DNA of 22,249 nt from Nitrospira sp. ST-bin4 (GCA_002083565.1 MSXM01000048.1:8447-30695); one strand, 5' to 3'. Positions 1-7,987 are shown, counted from the first letter of the stretch. The notes: a model not told the origin generated them from the sequence alone. Translations and numbers: made by a program.

Positions 1-108
1 GAGGGGCTGGATGTGTTCGGCCGGCTGGACAAGGAGCTGGCGGAGATTCTGGCGCGGAAAGGGTACCGTTCAGTCGCGGAATGTCGAGGGATGCTCAAAG
101 AGCTGTAG
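1..108 (+). CDS. Probable dihydroorotate dehydrogenase, C-terminal fragment (cut by window edge)
   Basis: An open frame enters from the left edge in frame 1 and ends at TAG, giving 35 residues: a short amphipathic helix (FGRLDKELAEIL), then KGYRSVAECRGMLKEL. A closing helix followed by 'KGY.S..E.RG.L' resembles the C terminus of PyrD-type dihydroorotate dehydrogenases, which oxidise dihydroorotate in pyrimidine synthesis. No catalytic residue lies in the visible part, so the assignment rests on the tail alone and the PyrD class cannot be told. It converges on the minus-strand LuxR-type gene, whose stop is 3 nt away. Confidence 0.5.
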   Translation, partial: EGLDVFGRLDKELAEILARKGYRSVAECRGMLKEL

Positions 109-111
109 GCG

Positions 112-390
112 TTATCGTTTGCCGAAGCTCGCCGGCAACAATCCATGGCGCAGGGATTGGCGGAGAAGTTGGGCGACGTTGCGGGCGTTCAGCCGCCGCA
201 TCAGATTGAAGCGGTGCACTTCGACCGTACGGACGCTGATCTTCAGCGAAACGGCGATCTCGCGGTTAGTGTGCCCCATCGCTACCATCTTGAGGATTTG
301 CGATTGACGGGGAGTAATCTGGGACGCCTGTTTTCGTCCGCAATCTACCGGTTCGAAGGTGAGTGCGGTATTGCCTCGACTGTGTGCCAC
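112..390 (-). CDS. Small stand-alone LuxR/NarL-type HTH DNA-binding protein
   Basis: The 92-residue product is almost only a LuxR-type C-terminal helix-turn-helix. The domain runs from about residue 25 (ITPRQSQILKMVAMGHTNREIA) through the recognition-helix region (SLKISVRTVEVHRFNLMRRL) to LLRQSLRHGLL at about 76-85. This is the usual 'LTPRE..vL.lva.GhtnkeIA..L.iS..TVe.Hr..im.KL' layout. I chose the GTG at 388-390 because an AGGAGG lies 8 nt upstream. A longer reading to an upstream start at 468 has no such support. There is no receiver, PAS or autoinducer domain; about 24 uncharacterised residues precede the HTH. It probably acts as a transcription regulator, or depends on a partner for signal input. 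It is divergent from the ABC permease, which could be a target (inference). Confidence 0.85.
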   Translation of the reverse strand: MAHSRGNTALTFEPVDCGRKQASQITPRQSQILKMVAMGHTNREIAVSLKISVRTVEVHRFNLMRRLNARNVAQLLRQSLRHGLLPASFGKR

Positions 391-398
391 CGTAGGTG

Positions 399-404
399 CC
401 TCCT
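399..404 (-). promoter_or_regulatory. Shine-Dalgarno site fixing the LuxR-type gene start
   Basis: The minus strand reads AGGAGG followed by an 8-nt spacer and GTG. This decides for the GTG start at 390 over longer in-frame alternatives. Confidence 0.7.
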
Positions 405-551
405 GAAATCGTGAGGCAAGTCTAGCAAAGGATCGTACATGTGTAAACGAAACGGCCGATCTTCGCATGGGCCTTTAGGGTTGTTTTTTCGGGTTTTGAC
501 GGGTGGTTGCTTCCAGGATCCCTCCTGTTCGTCCGGTGTCACTGGTTCCTG

Positions 552-3164
552 ATGCCCTCCTTTATCAAAGTCTTCCTGCTGATCGTTTCTGCCCACGTGA
601 CTCAATGGCCGCTGCGCACGCTGTTGACTGTCATCGGGGTCGCTCTTGGCGTCTCAGCCTCTGTGGCGGTGCGGACAGCTAATGTCGACGTGCTTCGCTC
701 GTTCGAACAGGCGGTGTTGACGGTGGCAGGTCCGACAACCCTGGAAATTTCAGGCGGTGAATTAGGGCTGGATGAACGGCTCATTACAGCTGCGCGCCGT
801 GTGTCAGGTGTCACGTCGGCGTCTCCTGTGATTCTTCAAACGGCAGTGCGGATCGACGCCGGCGGGCGCAGTCAGGCCGTGCAGGTGCTTGGCTTGGATA
901 TTTTCGCCGAGGCTGATTCGCGCGGGTTTCGGCTCACCCAGCAACCGACGGAACACCGGTTGGATGTGGTACTCGATCCAAACGCGGTGTTGTTAGGGTG
1001 GAAGCTGGCGGCCGAGTGGAATCTGTCGGTGGGCGATAGGGTTTCTTTGCAGGTCGGCCCAGGTCCCATCCTGTGCCTGGTGGCAGGCATTTTAGAAGAT
1101 AGCTCGGATCGAACGTCATCCTGGGATCACCTCGCGGTGATGGATATTGCGGCGGCCCAGATTACGTTCGGGATGGTCGGGCGGCTGGATCGGATCGATC
1201 TGGTGACGGATGTGACAAAACCGGTTGAAGAGGTGGCGCAGAATCTGCGTGAGGTTATGCCGCCTCACGTCATAATCGAACGCCCGTCGAGTCGGACGAA
1301 ACAAGTAGAGCAAATGGTGCGGGCGTTTCGCCTGAACTTGACGGTCCTGAGTTGGGTGGGACTGCTGGTCGGCATGTTCCTGATCTACAACACGATGGCA
1401 TTTGCCGTAGCCAGGCGGCGCCGGGAGATCGGGATTTATCGGGCCATCGGCATGACTCAATCTCGCGTGGCGGCGCTCTTCTTGGCCGAGGCCGGTCTGT
1501 TCGGATTGGCAGGGGGAATCGTCGGGAGTGTCGCAGGCTTGATACTGGCTCAGAAACTGATCGCGTTGTTGAGCCGGACGATCTCGGATCTCTACGTCCC
1601 GGTTGCGGCCGAGGCCGGCCGGTTCTTCGAAGCCGGCTGGTTCTGGCAGATTTCTTTGGAAGGGGTCGTGATCGGAATCGTGGTGTCCATGATCGGCGCC
1701 ATCGGACCGAGCGGAGATGCAAGTCGAACGGCACCTGCGCGCGCCTTGGCCCCCGGTGATTATGAAGCAGGCCGGCAGCTTCGGGCCGGTACGCTGGGGG
1801 CAGTTGGGCTCGTGTTGCTTGCGATCGCCGGATGGTTGAGTCTGATCGAGCCCATTGGAGGCATCCCGGTGCTGGGCTACCTGGCTACCCTCTGTGTGCT
1901 GGCAGGACTCTCCTGTCTCGCTCCGATTTGCATCGTCGGGTGGCGGAGCCGCCGGAGGGAACACGGCGCATCGGGAACGCGAGGCGTCATCAGGGAGATT
2001 GCGGTTGATCATGCGTCACGTAATCCCGGGCGTAACGGAGTCACGGTGTCCGCCTTGATGGTCGGGCTCGCGATCATGATCGGCGTGCTCGTCATGGTAC
2101 GCAGTTTCCGGCATACGGTAGAGGTGTGGGTGGCCGATACGGTGTTGTCCGATGTGGTTGTGGCGCCGTCGCTATGGCTACGAGGCACAGAAGCAGGAAG
2201 TATCGGACGGAGTCTTCCGCCGTCCTGGCTGCAGGCGCTGTCGGGGATTCCCGGTGTGGAGGCGGTGGATACGTACCGCGATGTCCGGATCACCGTGGAT
2301 GGTCGGCGCGTTGCGATCGTCTCGCGTGACTTGCGGCTGCATGCGCAACGGAGCCGGTATCTTCTGCGGAACGGTGACTCCTCCGAGCAACTCAATCACG
2401 CGGCGGATATCGGTGGTGTGCTGATCTCTGAAGTATTGGCGGATCGGCTGGGGGTTGAGGAGGGCTCGGTGCTGGAGGTCACGACTCCGGAAGGCATCAA
2501 ACAGTTTCCGGTCGTCGCAGTGTTTTATGACTATTCGACCGACGGAGGAAAGCTCGTGATTGACCGCACTCTGTATCAGTCTCTCTGGCATGATGACCTG
2601 GTCACGGTCTTTCCGGTCTATCTGGCGGCGGGAGCGGATGCGGACCAGGTGCGGAAAACAATTGTCGAGAAACTGGGCGAGGCGAACAGCGGGAGGCTTC
2701 CTCCGCTGGTCATCAGCAACACCGAACTGCGAACGGAAATCCTCGAGATCTTTGACCGGACATTTCTGATGACCTATGTGCTGGAAGCCATCGCGATCAT
2801 CATCGCCATGCTCGGCATCGTCAATACCTTGGTCACGTCGGTGCTGGAGCGGCGCAGGGAGTTTGCCACGTTACGGGCCATCGGCGGCAGCGCGAGGCAG
2901 ATTCAGGAGTTGGTGCTGTGGGAAGCTGCGTATCTGGGGCTGGTGGGGATCGGTTTGGGCTTGATAGGAGGCGCCGCGCTCTCGTTCCTGCTTGTCTCAG
3001 TGATCAACAAACAGTCGTTCGGGTGGACGATTCAAATGATCGTGCCCATCGGTCCCCTCATTCAAGCCGTCGGCCTCGCCGCAGCTGCAACACTCGTGGC
3101 CGGGTACTTTCCGGCCCGCTGGGCCGCACGTCAGCCGGTGGCTGAGGGGCTCAGAGAAGAGTGA
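552..3164 (+). CDS. ABC transporter permease with two FtsX/MacB modules
   Basis: This is an integral membrane permease of 870 residues from the ATG at 552. An N-terminal membrane helix (about 5-40, ending GVALGVSASVAV) is followed by a periplasmic MacB-like domain. The first FtsX domain begins near 260 (VGLLVGMFLIYNTMAFAV, then RRREIGIYRAIGMT). Two central helices lie at about 414-460. A second membrane anchor near 497 leads to a second periplasmic domain. The last FtsX domain runs from about 737 (IAMLGIVNTLVTSVLERRRE, FATLRAIGG) to the end. The paired 'RRREIGIYRAIG' and 'RRREFATLRAIG' coupling segments are the family hallmark. Such permeases work with a separate ATPase in lipid, lipoprotein or peptide export, but no ATPase gene is in the window. 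An in-frame TTG at 507 would add 15 residues; neither start has a clear ribosome site. The substrate cannot be told. Confidence 0.88.
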   Translation: MPSFIKVFLLIVSAHVTQWPLRTLLTVIGVALGVSASVAVRTANVDVLRSFEQAVLTVAGPTTLEISGGELGLDERLITAARRVSGVTSASPVILQTAVRIDAGGRSQAVQVLGLDIFAEADSRGFRLTQQPTEHRLDVVLDPNAVLLGWKLAAEWNLSVGDRVSLQVGPGPILCLVAGILEDSSDRTSSWDHLAVMDIAAAQITFGMVGRLDRIDLVTDVTKPVEEVAQNLREVMPPHVIIERPSSRTKQVEQMVRAFRLNLTVLSWVGLLVGMFLIYNTMAFAVARRRREIGIYRAIGMTQSRVAALFLAEAGLFGLAGGIVGSVAGLILAQKLIALLSRTISDLYVPVAAEAGRFFEAGWFWQISLEGVVIGIVVSMIGAIGPSGDASRTAPARALAPGDYEAGRQLRAGTLGAVGLVLLAIAGWLSLIEPIGGIPVLGYLATLCVLAGLSCLAPICIVGWRSRRREHGASGTRGVIREIAVDHASRNPGRNGVTVSALMVGLAIMIGVLVMVRSFRHTVEVWVADTVLSDVVVAPSLWLRGTEAGSIGRSLPPSWLQALSGIPGVEAVDTYRDVRITVDGRRVAIVSRDLRLHAQRSRYLLRNGDSSEQLNHAADIGGVLISEVLADRLGVEEGSVLEVTTPEGIKQFPVVAVFYDYSTDGGKLVIDRTLYQSLWHDDLVTVFPVYLAAGADADQVRKTIVEKLGEANSGRLPPLVISNTELRTEILEIFDRTFLMTYVLEAIAIIIAMLGIVNTLVTSVLERRREFATLRAIGGSARQIQELVLWEAAYLGLVGIGLGLIGGAALSFLLVSVINKQSFGWTIQMIVPIGPLIQAVGLAAAATLVAGYFPARWAARQPVAEGLREE

Positions 3165-3216
3165 GCTTGCCCATTCTCTCGATGCTCCGACGCGACCGGA
3201 GACAGAGGCAGGTGGT

Positions 3217-3741
3217 TCACTTTCCGTTACGCGAGTGGTCAAGGGATTTGACCATCTTGACGATACGGGCCCGGCTTTCATCTGAAATCTCAGTGAATTG
3301 AACCCCCATCCCGGGATAGAGCACATGACGCTGTTCCTCGGCCCTGACCCAAGCGACTTGCCCTTGCGCACTGATCGGGTTTGCCGGATCATCAGGGAGG
3401 GCGAGTTCAAGTGTGAGTACCGTGCCTATTTGGGGGGGATTCGATGTCTCAATGAAAATCCCGCCCCCCCCGATCTCGCAGGTGACACCTGCCGAGTTTC
3501 GGCTGCCTGGTGTCGTATAGCGCAATGTGGCTGCGAGCGGGCTGCGGGAGTAGTTACGAGGTGGTCGCTGAGGGCGGGTCGTTTTGCTTGAGTTGTGAAT
3601 GAAATCGATCACGGCGTCCCAGGACACTGTCCCGAGCGGCTCGTCATCCGGGCCGAGCAACGTCATAGTTTCCACTGCGTTGTCCAGGTGCAACGATTTC
3701 CCGTTGTGTCTTGCCGAAACCTTGACGGGCAAATTGAGCAT
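3217..3741 (-). CDS. PilZ-domain protein with a degenerate second c-di-GMP motif
   Basis: The protein has 174 residues. Residues 1-50 are a small N-terminal region (about 37-48: GTVSWDAVIDFI). A PilZ-type beta-barrel spans about 60-168. RNYSR at 62-66 fits the RxxxR arginine motif that grips cyclic di-GMP. The partner motif, normally D/NxSxxG, reads EIGGGG at 89-94, so the Asp/Asn and Ser are replaced. 'GIFIETSNPPQIGTVLTLELALP' and 'YPGMGVQFTEI' are typical of the PilZ subgroup found in delta-proteobacteria and Nitrospirota. The ATG at 3741 was chosen because AAGGAAG lies just upstream; a TTG at 3768 would add nine residues. It probably links to surface or motility control, but ligand binding is doubtful. 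It converges on the ABC permease with a 52-nt gap. Confidence 0.8.
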   Translation of the reverse strand: MLNLPVKVSARHNGKSLHLDNAVETMTLLGPDDEPLGTVSWDAVIDFIHNSSKTTRPQRPPRNYSRSPLAATLRYTTPGSRNSAGVTCEIGGGGIFIETSNPPQIGTVLTLELALPDDPANPISAQGQVAWVRAEEQRHVLYPGMGVQFTEISDESRARIVKMVKSLDHSRNGK

Positions 3742-4015
3742 GGTTCTTCCTTTCAGTAGAGAACTCAAGCCTGATCGTTTCGTCTCCGGGGGTAATACCT
3801 CCTAGTTTCTAGTGAGACTTTTGCTGGAGCATGAAAAAAACTGCGGCTTCGTTTGAAAGATATGTTACTCCAATAGAGTAAATTGACATCTTCTAGAAGA
3901 AGACAGCACGCGATGCCATGCGAGGCATGAAACCGATGAAAGGGCCTGCTTTACTGGAAAAGGTTGTCTCGTTGCCAAGAGCCATAAGAACGTCTCGGGT
4001 CGAGTTGGCGTTGTG

Positions 4016-4091
4016 TGGTGGCGGTGCCCCGGATTGAACGGGGGACCCGCGGCTTATGAGTCCGCTGCTCTACCAACTGAGCTACACCGCC
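4016..4091 (-). tRNA. tRNA with CAT anticodon (Met, or Ile2 if lysidine-modified)
   Basis: The minus strand folds into a complete 76-nt cloverleaf: acceptor GGCGGTG/CACCGCC, D stem GCTC/GAGC with loop AGTTGGTA, T stem CCCCG/CGGGG with loop TTCAATC, discriminator A and an encoded CCA. The anticodon loop is CTCATAA with CAT at 4056-4058. The anticodon stem GCGGA/GCCGC has four good pairs and an A-G opposition at 31-39. CAT can be elongator tRNA-Met or tRNA-Ile2; the initiator is less likely because the first acceptor pair is a normal G-C. Confidence 0.93.
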
Positions 4092-4123
4092 ACGGTGTTG
4101 AATTTGCCGGTAAGTCGGGAGAG

Positions 4124-4153
4124 ATGATAGCCGAAGACCCAGGCCGGTGTCTA
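4124..4153 (-). promoter_or_regulatory. Putative sigma-70 promoter of the tRNA gene
   Basis: On the minus strand TAGACA (4148-4153) and TATCAT (4124-4129) are separated by 18 nt, with the -10 box about 32 nt before the tRNA 5' end. Each hexamer differs from consensus at one position. Confidence 0.5.
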
Positions 4154-4187
4154 CCGAATGCCTGTTGAAAAATGGAGGGGGCTCGAT

Positions 4188-5054
4188 ATGTCGATCGGGA
4201 ACGGCAGGGCAGTGGTCATCACCGGCGCGTCTACGGGAATCGGAGCAGCCTGCGCGGTTCATCTGGACCGCTTAGACTTTGTAGTATTTGCAGGCGTCCG
4301 AAAAATCGAAGATGGCGAGGCGCTGCAACGGCAGGGGGGAACGAACCGGTTGATTCCTCTCATCCTCGACGTGACGGATGACGCGTCGATCCAACAATCC
4401 TGCGCGATCGTTGCAGAGCACGTCGGCACCAGCGGATTGTTCGGTCTCATCAATAATGCCGGTATTGCGGTGGTGGGTCCGCTGGAGGCGGTGCCGATTC
4501 CCGATCTGCGTCGACAGTTCGAGATCAATCTGATCGGCCAGGTGGCGGTCACACAGACGTTCCTCCCGCTGATACGGACGGCCCGGGGACGTATTGTGAA
4601 TATGGGTTCGATTGCTGGCCGCGCAGCGATGCCTCTGATGGGTCCCTATTCGGCCTCGAAGTTTGCCCTCGAAGCGATCACCGATGCGTTGCGGTTAGAA
4701 GTCCAACAATGGGGGATCGAAGTGTCGATCGTAGAGCCGGGCGCAATTGCGACGCCGATCTGGGATAAGTCTGGCAAAGGTGCGACAGATCTGGAGGCGG
4801 CCACCACGCCTGAGTTGCGAATGTTATACGCAGGCGTGATCGCCGGGGTCAGGAAAGTTGTCGCGGAGGCGGCCAATCGGGCCATTGCTCCCGATGCCGT
4901 GGCGAAGGCTGTAGAGCATGCATTGACGGCCCCTCGTCCGAAGACGCGGTATCTCGTGGGGGCCGATGCGAAATTCCGTGCGCTGATGGTGAAGCTTCTG
5001 CCCGATCGGGTTTCTGACACAGTGCTGACATGGGTGCTCAAGCTTCCACGATAG
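4188..5054 (+). CDS. Short-chain dehydrogenase/reductase (classical SDR)
   Basis: This is a soluble NAD(P)-dependent oxidoreductase of 288 residues. The nucleotide-binding TGASTGIG is at 12-19, a probable cofactor-choosing region is around AGVRK (35-39), DV is at 61-62, and NNAG is at 89-92. The catalytic set is a serine near 141 (MGSIAGR) plus YSASK with Tyr154 and Lys158. After the YxxxK the chain continues as 'EVSIVEPGAIATPIW', as in retinol-dehydrogenase-like and 11-beta-HSD-like SDRs. The ATG at 4188 was chosen because GGAGGGGG lies about 8 nt upstream; an ATG ten codons earlier lacks one. The methyltransferase gene follows 31 nt downstream on the same strand, so they may be cotranscribed. 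The substrate is unknown. Confidence 0.9.
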   Translation: MSIGNGRAVVITGASTGIGAACAVHLDRLDFVVFAGVRKIEDGEALQRQGGTNRLIPLILDVTDDASIQQSCAIVAEHVGTSGLFGLINNAGIAVVGPLEAVPIPDLRRQFEINLIGQVAVTQTFLPLIRTARGRIVNMGSIAGRAAMPLMGPYSASKFALEAITDALRLEVQQWGIEVSIVEPGAIATPIWDKSGKGATDLEAATTPELRMLYAGVIAGVRKVVAEAANRAIAPDAVAKAVEHALTAPRPKTRYLVGADAKFRALMVKLLPDRVSDTVLTWVLKLPR

Positions 5055-5085
5055 TGATCAGCTGTCCTGTGTGAAGGGGATGAAT

Positions 5086-5724
5086 ATGGATGCAAGTTTT
5101 TGGCACCAACGATGGGAGAAGAACGAAATCGGCTTTCACGAAAGTAAAGCGAACCCGCTCCTGGTCGCACACTTCCGCGAATTGTCGGTTGGCAAAGGCC
5201 GCCGGGTGTTTGTCCCCTTATGCGGAAAGACGCTGGATATCTCGTGGCTGCTGTCCCGTGGCTATCGCGTGGCCGGAGCCGAATTGAGTCAACTCGCCAT
5301 TGAGCAGTTATTCATGGAGCTGGGCATGCAGCCGGACATCGAGACCGTGGGCGGCATCGAGCGGTGGAGTGCGAACAATCTCGACGTCTTTGTCGGCGAC
5401 CTCTTTGCGGTATCTCGACCGACGCTTGGTCAGGTCGATGCCGTCTATGACCGGGCTGCCCTGGTTGCGTTGCCCGAAGACATGCGAAAGCGATATGCCG
5501 CGCATCTTCTGGAGATAACCCGTAAGGCGCCGCAGCTCCTGATTAGCTACGAGTACGATCAGAGCCTGATGGAAGGGCCTCCGTTTTCCGTGAGCAACGA
5601 GGAAGTGCGCCGACTCTACGCATCTGAGTATGCTCTTACCCTCGTTGCCAGCACGGAGGTGCAAGGTGGACTGAAGGGGAAAGCGCCGGCGAAAGAAAAT
5701 GTCTGGCTGTTAAAACGGCCGTGA
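5086..5724 (+). CDS. tpm: Thiopurine S-methyltransferase family protein
   Basis: This SAM-dependent methyltransferase has 212 residues, close to the usual bacterial length of about 215-220. The N terminus MDASFWHQRWEKNEIGFHES is the family signature. The SAM-binding segment follows at 41-51 (VFVPLCGKTLD) and 63-70 (AGAELSQL). VYDRAALVALP at 120-130 and GPPFSVS at 164-170 are also characteristic. Bacterial relatives methylate thiopurines and selenium or tellurium compounds and can give tellurite resistance; which substrate applies here is unknown. The ATG at 5086 was chosen because AAGGGG precedes it by 6 nt and the homologous N terminus begins there; a GTG at 5071 would add five residues. It lies in a possible operon with the SDR gene. 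Confidence 0.92.
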   Translation: MDASFWHQRWEKNEIGFHESKANPLLVAHFRELSVGKGRRVFVPLCGKTLDISWLLSRGYRVAGAELSQLAIEQLFMELGMQPDIETVGGIERWSANNLDVFVGDLFAVSRPTLGQVDAVYDRAALVALPEDMRKRYAAHLLEITRKAPQLLISYEYDQSLMEGPPFSVSNEEVRRLYASEYALTLVASTEVQGGLKGKAPAKENVWLLKRP

Positions 5725-5890
5725 GAAGCCAGTGGCAGGCGACACACGCAGTGAATAAGGACATGACCGGGAAGAGTCAGGTCATAGCATGGATGGCGCA
5801 GCATAGGGAGGTTTGTACCGAACCTGGTACGGGGGTGCTAAGAAAAGACTTCCGGCTCTTTTTCTTGTCCGCAGCCGCGGCATGGTTTCG

Positions 5891-6874
5891 TCACTTCCAT
5901 TGATGTGAGCTGAGCAATGTCCGCAAGAGTTCTGTCTGGTCTGCCTCCAATTCCTGCCGTGAACGGGGCGGAACAATCTGGAGGGATTCCTGGAGCCAGG
6001 CGTCACTCCAGAACCGCACTTGTGGTCGGCGTGAGACTTGAACCTCCTCGACCAGATAGAGTCCACGCTCATAGAGGACATATCCAGGGCAGTGGTCGCC
6101 GAGTGGGTGCTGGATGAGCTCGAGGCTCAAGTCAACTCCACTGGATTCGGTTAAATCGGAAAGGGGCCTGATTCCCGCCGCGCCGAGTTGACGAGCCGCG
6201 GCGTTCTTTAGGGCGGAGGACCATGGGCCAGCCAATACCGAAAGTCGGACTGTGCGGAGATCACCAAGGCGATGATTCTGATCGGAGCTGGCACTGTCGG
6301 GTGGGAGGGACAGGGGCTGTGAGCTGTCCACAATCGGTGCGGAGTGCTGTTCCCTCGAACGCTCAGAGCGATTGGCCGTATTGTAGTCGGCGATGAATTG
6401 TGTGATGAGTCTGTCCAAGTCCTCCTCAATGTGTTGAGCCGTAACCGCATCCAGAACTTCGGGCTGAGTTGAAAGCACCCACGTAGTATCCTGATAAGTC
6501 ACTCCGGTTCGCTGGGACGTGACGAGTTCAGTGAGCACCAACGACGGTGCGTACAGCACCTTTCCCGGACAAGTGAGTTCGACTGGCTTCGGGCTGAGTG
6601 TCAATGTCAGAACAGCAGGGGACTGTTTCTGCGAGGAATCGGATTCCGGCAGGGGAAGTCCGGCTCGTGAGAAATGTGTCATCACGCGATGGCGCAACGT
6701 GTCCTGCGATGCGGGAGGAGTGACAATGATCAATCGAAGGTGCTTGAGATCGAGCTGTTCAGTCGTCTTCACATAGGCTGTCGTTGCGGCCAGGCCGGTC
6801 GTTGAGAACAAGGCCATTGAAAGAGCGAAGAGATAACAGACTGCGAGAGGGGGACGGGTGGGGAGACTGTTCAT
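5891..6874 (-). CDS. Exported protein with two copies of one unknown domain
   Basis: I do not recognise a named family. The 327-residue product starts with a signal peptide (hydrophobic core at about 10-27, likely cut after GLA at 29), so it should be periplasmic or outer-membrane associated. The mature chain contains an internal duplication. Residues 41-165 match residues 204-325, clearest at LDLKHLRLII versus GDLRTVRLSV and at CPGKVLYAPSLVLTELVTSQ (102-121) versus CPGYVLYERGLYLVEEVQVS (262-281). Each half holds one conserved Cys (102, 262), which might bridge. The linker at about 168-203 is Ser/Pro-rich. The ATG at 6874 is preferred over a GTG at 6892 because the signal peptide then starts normally; both ribosome sites are weak. 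It converges on tpm. Confidence 0.75.
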   Translation of the reverse strand: MNSLPTRPPLAVCYLFALSMALFSTTGLAATTAYVKTTEQLDLKHLRLIIVTPPASQDTLRHRVMTHFSRAGLPLPESDSSQKQSPAVLTLTLSPKPVELTCPGKVLYAPSLVLTELVTSQRTGVTYQDTTWVLSTQPEVLDAVTAQHIEEDLDRLITQFIADYNTANRSERSREQHSAPIVDSSQPLSLPPDSASSDQNHRLGDLRTVRLSVLAGPWSSALKNAAARQLGAAGIRPLSDLTESSGVDLSLELIQHPLGDHCPGYVLYERGLYLVEEVQVSRRPQVRFWSDAWLQESLQIVPPRSRQELEADQTELLRTLLSSHQWK

Positions 6875-7111
6875 ATGGTGCGAACCTATCACGCTGTTGT
6901 GTGGTTGGTCTCAAGAAACCGAGAAAACCTGATCAGGCTCAAACGGGGGCTAGAGGGTGTGCGGTGATTGGGGCTGTCGGATCCCAAAGCTGAACCCGCT
7001 CATTCTTCCACGAAGAAGGCAACAGTCCTGCCTGACTCCGCGGGGCCTTCACGGCATAGTCGAAAAGTTATACCTGCTCAAATTAGTTTTCCCACGGCCC
7101 ACTTCCCCCTC

Positions 7112-7480
7112 CTAGGCATAGTGAGCACAGGCTTTGAGGATCTTGCCGTGTGCATCGAAGAAAAACAGCTCAGCAGCCATTCCTTTGACGCTGTGGTAAT
7201 AGATTACGAGACTATCGACGCCGATCAACACCGAATGCAGTTCAAACTGCAAGGCGGGCATCTGGGCGAGCGCTTTCGCCCAATAGGCACCGACCGCGGC
7301 TTTCCCTTTCAACACACCCGACGGTTCTCCAGCAATTTGAACGATATAAGGCGAGAGCATTTCGAAGTCGTCAGTGTAGTGCGACAGAATTCGGGATAAG
7401 TCGTGAGCGTTCCAGGATGCAATCCAATCTTCCGCAAACTGAGCGGCAAATTCATGTGTAATCAAGGGACGCCCACGCAT
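7112..7480 (-). CDS. SnoaL-like / NTF2-fold protein
   Basis: The 122-residue product has the NTF2-like small alpha-beta cone layout. It opens with a helix containing FAEDWIASWNAHDLSRILSHYTDDFEMLSP, the common 'W..aWnahD...il..ytddf.m.sP' opening. It then has GVLKGKAAVGAYWAKAL and strands ending in ELFFFDAHGKILKACAHYA. Relatives include polyketide cyclases, ketosteroid isomerases and many unassigned proteins; no catalytic pair is obvious, so no reaction is proposed. The frame is open up to 7573, but homology-like sequence begins only near MRGRPLITHEFA, so the ATG at 7480 is used. The ribosome site there is weak and the start is uncertain. Confidence 0.78.
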   Translation of the reverse strand: MRGRPLITHEFAAQFAEDWIASWNAHDLSRILSHYTDDFEMLSPYIVQIAGEPSGVLKGKAAVGAYWAKALAQMPALQFELHSVLIGVDSLVIYYHSVKGMAAELFFFDAHGKILKACAHYA

Positions 7481-7690
7481 GAATGGTTCTGGTGAGGATT
7501 TTAGTCCAATGTGGTTGTCGTATGCATTATGGATCAAAACGAGAGCACACGCAAAGTCTTGTATGAACATCAATCACCCAGCGATGGGGTCTGCGCCATC
7601 GACGAGCCGAGGACAACAGGAATTGATATTGCAGACTGTGGCATCCGCTCAGGGTGTTGGAGCGCAAGGCCGTATTCTCGTGCTTCCCTC

Positions 7691-7987
7691 TCAGCGGAGT
7701 GCAGGTCTTCGCTCTTTGCTCTCCTTACCGGTAGTTGGTTCTACAGCAGTTACCCAGTGCGTGGTGCCCGCCGGGTCGTTGCCGAGGTAGTTATCGCCTT
7801 TCCAATTCCTTGACGTCCTGATTGGTCTAGGCACAAATCCGCCGCCACAGTTAGGACAGACATTGTGCAGCACGACTGCAACGCAAGCGGAGCAGAACGT
7901 GCACCCCTGGGAGCAGAAGCGCGCTTTGAGTGAGTCAGGCGGCAAGGATCTGTTGCGGTGCTCGCAAGTTGGCCGAAGTTCGAGCAT
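7691..7987 (-). CDS. DUF1272-type cysteine-rich protein
   Basis: The first 55 residues of this 98-residue protein match the DUF1272 pattern: MLELRPTCEHRNRSLPPDS, then FCSQGCTFCSACV and CPNCGGGFVPRPIR. Cysteines at 8, 25, 29, 32, 35, 44 and 47 suggest one or two zinc-binding knuckles. The usual CE-C near the start has become CEHR, so one ligand may be lost or replaced by His10. The C-terminal 40 residues (from SRNWKGDNYLGND) are not part of the core and show no motif. The function of the family is unknown. The ATG at 7987 gives the family-typical MLELRP start; only a weak GGGAT lies upstream. Confidence 0.82.
   Translation of the reverse strand: MLELRPTCEHRNRSLPPDSLKARFCSQGCTFCSACVAVVLHNVCPNCGGGFVPRPIRTSRNWKGDNYLGNDPAGTTHWVTAVEPTTGKESKERRPALR

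Noticed and set aside
1116..2012. 298-residue open frame on the minus strand
   Set aside because: It lies wholly opposite the ABC permease gene, has a low-complexity Arg/Gln/Asp/His-rich composition and no ribosome site; it is a shadow of the GC-rich coding strand.
3883..3888. TTGACA as a -35 box on the plus strand
   Set aside because: No -10 hexamer lies at 16-18 nt and no plus-strand gene starts nearby.
3951..4262. 103-residue minus-strand frame over the tRNA region
   Set aside because: It runs through the complete tRNA gene and into the SDR start; RGGVAQLVEQRTHKPRVPRSIRGTA is the translation of tRNA sequence.
5840..5866. Possible two-way terminator between tpm and the duplicated-domain gene
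   Set aside because: AAGAAAAGA and TCTTTTTCTT can pair around CTTCCGGC, but the stem is almost only A-T, has a bulge, and no T-run lies outside it.
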